Notes under the pieces: generated by a model
The model's database searches: none
What the model saw: the letters and a program-made list of their open reading frames with translations, nothing else
What the model was told of the DNA's origin: nothing
Part shown: positions 4,375-5,997 of the stretch, piece by piece
Layout of the letters: each line of letters opens with the position of its first letter
Numbering within the stretch: the first letter of the stretch is position 1
Assembly: GCA_042408595.1 (NCBI GenBank)
Contig: JBHOQX010000121.1
Location: 1 to 5,997, forward strand
Direction of reading: 5' to 3'
DNA: 5,997 bases
DNA from: JBHOQX01 sp042408595
GTDB lineage: Bacteria > Chloroflexota > Chloroflexia > Chloroflexales > Roseiflexaceae
Translations under genes and position numbers: made by a program

Positions 4375-5997
4375 GCTTGCGCCGCGCCGGGCGAATCGCG
4401 CCAGCACCCGGTCGAGCTGTTTCTGGTCAAGGTTCGCCAGCGTCACATCCGCCGGCGTCAGGCCGCCGGCCTCCTCGCGGCTGTGGGCGATCAGCGTCCG
4501 CAAAGCGGCCAGGTAGCCGTCGGCCAGCGCCCGAACGGTCGCCTCGTGGTGGATATTCGCGCTGTAGCTCCACGCGATGCGCAGGCAGCCGCCAGCGACA
4601 CTGGCCGTCAATTCCAGCAGCGCGCCACGCGCGCCCCGCGGATCGCGGTCGGGGCCGCGGGCCTCGCGGGCCGGGCGGAACGGCGTGCCCCCGGTCATTG
4701 GCTGGTCAAATTGTCCCAGGTAATTGAAGCTCAGCTCCGGCTGCGGCAGAGCGGCCAGCTCGGCCCGCGCCGTGTCGTCGCCCAGCTCGCGCAGCAGGCC
4801 GTAACCGATGCCGCGGCGCGGCACGCGTCGGAGCTCCTCTTTCACGAGCCGGATCGCCGCGCCGGGGCCATCTGCGCCGCGCAGATCCAGCGCGACCGGG
4901 TAGAGCGTGGTGAACCAGCCGACTGTGCGCGACAGGTCGACGTCATCGAACAGGTCCTCTCTGCCGTGCCCCTCAAGCTCCACCAGCGCCACCGGCGCAC
5001 CGGCCCAGTCGCGCAGCGCCAGCGCCAGCGCGGCCAGCAGGGCGTCGTTGATCTCGGTGCGATACAGCGACGGCAGATCGCGCAGCAGTGCCTCGGTCTC
5101 TGCGGCGCCGAGCGCAGTGGCCAGCTCGCGGGCCGACTCCTCGCTGTTGGGGCCGTCGCCGTCGCGCGGGAGCGGCGCGACCGGCAGGTCGGCCAGGCGC
5201 CGCCAGTACGCCAGTTCGGCGCGCGTCGCATCGGCGCGAGCGTGCTCGCCGAGGCGCGCCGCCCAGTGCTGGAACGACGTCGTCTTCGGCGGCAGGCGCG
5301 GCGTCTGTCCGGCGAGCGCCTGAAGGTAGGCGGCCTGCAGATCCTCGAGCAGAATGCGCCAGGAGACGCCATCCACCGCTACGTGGTGGACGACGATCAG
5401 CAGCCGCCCGGCCCGGCCTGCGCCGGGGTCGAAGGCGCCGATGCGCAGCAGCGGCCCGTGTTCGAGGTCGAGGCTGGCCTGTACCTCGGCGGCCAGCGCT
5501 TCGATCCGCGCGGCGAGCTGATCACCTGGTACATCGGCCAGATCGAACCAGCGCACGCTGGCCTCGGGCGCGGGCGCGGCGATCTCCTGCCGCCAGCCGT
5601 CGGCGGTGCGGGCGAAGCGCAGCCGCAGCGCATCGTGCTGCAGCAACAGCGCGGCGGCGGCCCCCTTCAGCGCCGCCCGCTCCAGCGGCACATCGGCCTC
5701 CAGGAGCAGCGCCTGGTTCCAGTGGTGCGGCGCGGGCAGCGCCTGGGCGAAGAACCAGCGCTGGATCGGCGTGAGCGGCGCTGGCCCGGTGACCGGCCCC
5801 TGCTCGGCGATGATCGGGCGCGCCGGCGCGGCCTGCGCAGCCAGCGCGGCCAGCGTCGGGTGCTGGAACAGGTCGCGCGGCGCCAGGTGCAGCCCGGCCT
5901 GCCGCGCCCGGGCGATCACCTGGATCGCCAGGATCGAGTCGCCCCCCAGCGCGAAGAAGCTGTCGGCGCGCCCGACCTGCGCCACACCGAGCACGTC
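4372..5997 (-). CDS. NRPS, C-terminal part: carrier (T) - epimerization (E) - docking tail; 5' end outside the window
   Basis: This is the last 541 residues of a non-ribosomal peptide synthetase; the start lies beyond the right edge, so the apparent GTG/ATG starts near 5994 are internal codons. Numbering from the first in-window residue, a carrier domain has LGGDS with phosphopantetheine serine S21. An epimerization domain follows, with LTPIQRWFF (75-83), HHVAVDGVSW (204-213), EGHGRE (342-347), RTVGWFTTLYPV (357-368) and FNYLGQ (424-429). By family knowledge, H205 and E342 are the expected catalytic pair that inverts the alpha carbon of the carrier-bound residue. The protein ends about 35 residues after the E domain, with no TE or C domain, so the chain must pass to another protein. 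The next gene starts 132 bases downstream on the same strand with a matching C domain. The stop is TGA at 4372-4374. The missing part should include at least an A domain. NRPS assignment is very secure; substrate and product are unknown. Confidence 0.97.
   Translation of the reverse strand, partial: DVLGVAQVGRADSFFALGGDSILAIQVIARARQAGLHLAPRDLFQHPTLAALAAQAAPARPIIAEQGPVTGPAPLTPIQRWFFAQALPAPHHWNQALLLEADVPLERAALKGAAAALLLQHDALRLRFARTADGWRQEIAAPAPEASVRWFDLADVPGDQLAARIEALAAEVQASLDLEHGPLLRIGAFDPGAGRAGRLLIVVHHVAVDGVSWRILLEDLQAAYLQALAGQTPRLPPKTTSFQHWAARLGEHARADATRAELAYWRRLADLPVAPLPRDGDGPNSEESARELATALGAAETEALLRDLPSLYRTEINDALLAALALALRDWAGAPVALVELEGHGREDLFDDVDLSRTVGWFTTLYPVALDLRGADGPGAAIRLVKEELRRVPRRGIGYGLLRELGDDTARAELAALPQPELSFNYLGQFDQPMTGGTPFRPAREARGPDRDPRGARGALLELTASVAGGCLRIAWSYSANIHHEATVRALADGYLAALRTLIAHSREEAGGLTPADVTLANLDQKQLDRVLARFARRGAS
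4375..4458 (-). other. Putative donor docking (COM) segment at the C-terminus
   Basis: The last 28 residues follow the E domain and begin with a TPADVTLANLDQ-type stretch, then a predicted amphipathic helix (KQLDRVLARFARR). Position and pattern resemble the donor communication-mediating segments at the C-termini of E-ending NRPSs such as TycA. The likely partner is the N-terminus of the next gene product. The assignment rests on position and family resemblance; contact residues cannot be proven here. Confidence 0.65.
4483..5799 (-). other. Epimerization (E) domain
   Basis: About 440 residues of the condensation-like superfamily. It is assigned as E rather than C because HHVAVDGVSWRIL carries the VDGVSWRIL continuation typical of E domains, and because EGHGRE, RTVGWFTTLYPV and FNYLGQ are all present; these three motifs do not occur together in condensing C domains. 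No catalytic residue is missing, so it should be active and deliver a D-configured residue to the next protein. Boundaries are approximate. Confidence 0.95.
5827..5997 (-). other. Carrier (T/PCP) domain of the upstream NRPS, partial
   Basis: The domain holds the aminoacyl group as a thioester on a phosphopantetheine arm. The motif DSFFALGGDSILAIQVI carries the modified serine at in-window residue 21, and helix 3 is seen in the LFQHPTLAALA segment. The Asp before the Ser (GGDS rather than GGHS) is the known signature of carriers paired with an E domain, which agrees with the E domain directly after it. The N-terminal helix of the domain is cut off by the window edge. Confidence 0.95.

Noticed and set aside
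4248..4430. A possible 60-codon small gene bridging the gap between the two NRPS genes
   Set aside because: It begins inside the end of the upstream NRPS gene in another frame, reads through the hairpin, and resembles no MbtH-like or other small NRPS partner.
5088..5774. A 228-codon plus-strand open frame opposite the E domain
   Set aside because: It is Arg/Ala/Pro-rich shadow sequence, and the minus-strand frame has a full set of E-domain motifs.

Overview
The window is the interior of a non-ribosomal peptide synthetase (NRPS) locus. Everything recognisable reads leftward, on the minus strand. Two NRPS genes lie head to tail, 132 bases apart, and both run off the window. The gene on the right (4372-5997) lacks its beginning. 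The gene on the left (1-4239) has a clear ATG start but lacks its end. Both use the same frame of the minus strand, and neither has an in-frame stop inside it. DNA is very G+C-rich, with coding sequence rich in Ala, Arg, Leu and Pro. The taxon cannot be fixed from this. Degenerate 7-8 nt tandem repeats inside the second gene recall the short repeats I associate with filamentous Chloroflexota and cyanobacteria. A Chloroflexota-like host is therefore a weak guess; Myxococcota or other high-GC NRPS producers remain possible.

Layout in direction of transcription (right to left): 5997-5827 holds the end of a carrier (T/PCP) domain with LGGDS. 5799-4483 is an epimerization (E) domain with all hallmark motifs. 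4458-4375 is a short C-terminal tail that looks like a donor docking (COM) segment. The intergenic space 4371-4240 holds a GC-rich imperfect hairpin and a small inverted repeat. The second gene starts at 4239 with a condensation domain of the type that follows an E domain (DCL-like, about 4227-2935). It continues with an adenylation domain (about 2892-1204), a carrier domain with LGGHS (about 1158-958), and the first two thirds of an ordinary LCL-type condensation domain (888 to the left edge).

The two proteins look like consecutive stations of one assembly line. The upstream enzyme loads an amino acid, epimerizes it to the D form and ends. The downstream enzyme accepts the D-aminoacyl or peptidyl chain at its N-terminal C domain, adds the residue chosen by its A domain (specificity code read by eye as DATTVAGVAK), and passes it on as an L residue to the next module. 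The product is unknown.

The most unusual feature is in the A domain of the second gene. Three surface-loop regions (between core motifs A2/A3, A6/A7 and A8/A9) are longer than usual, and each contains degenerate 7-8 nt tandem repeats. The longest, about 40 residues, lies between A8 and A9, the region where methyltransferase domains are inserted in other NRPSs. No RNA genes, CRISPR arrays or mobile elements were seen.
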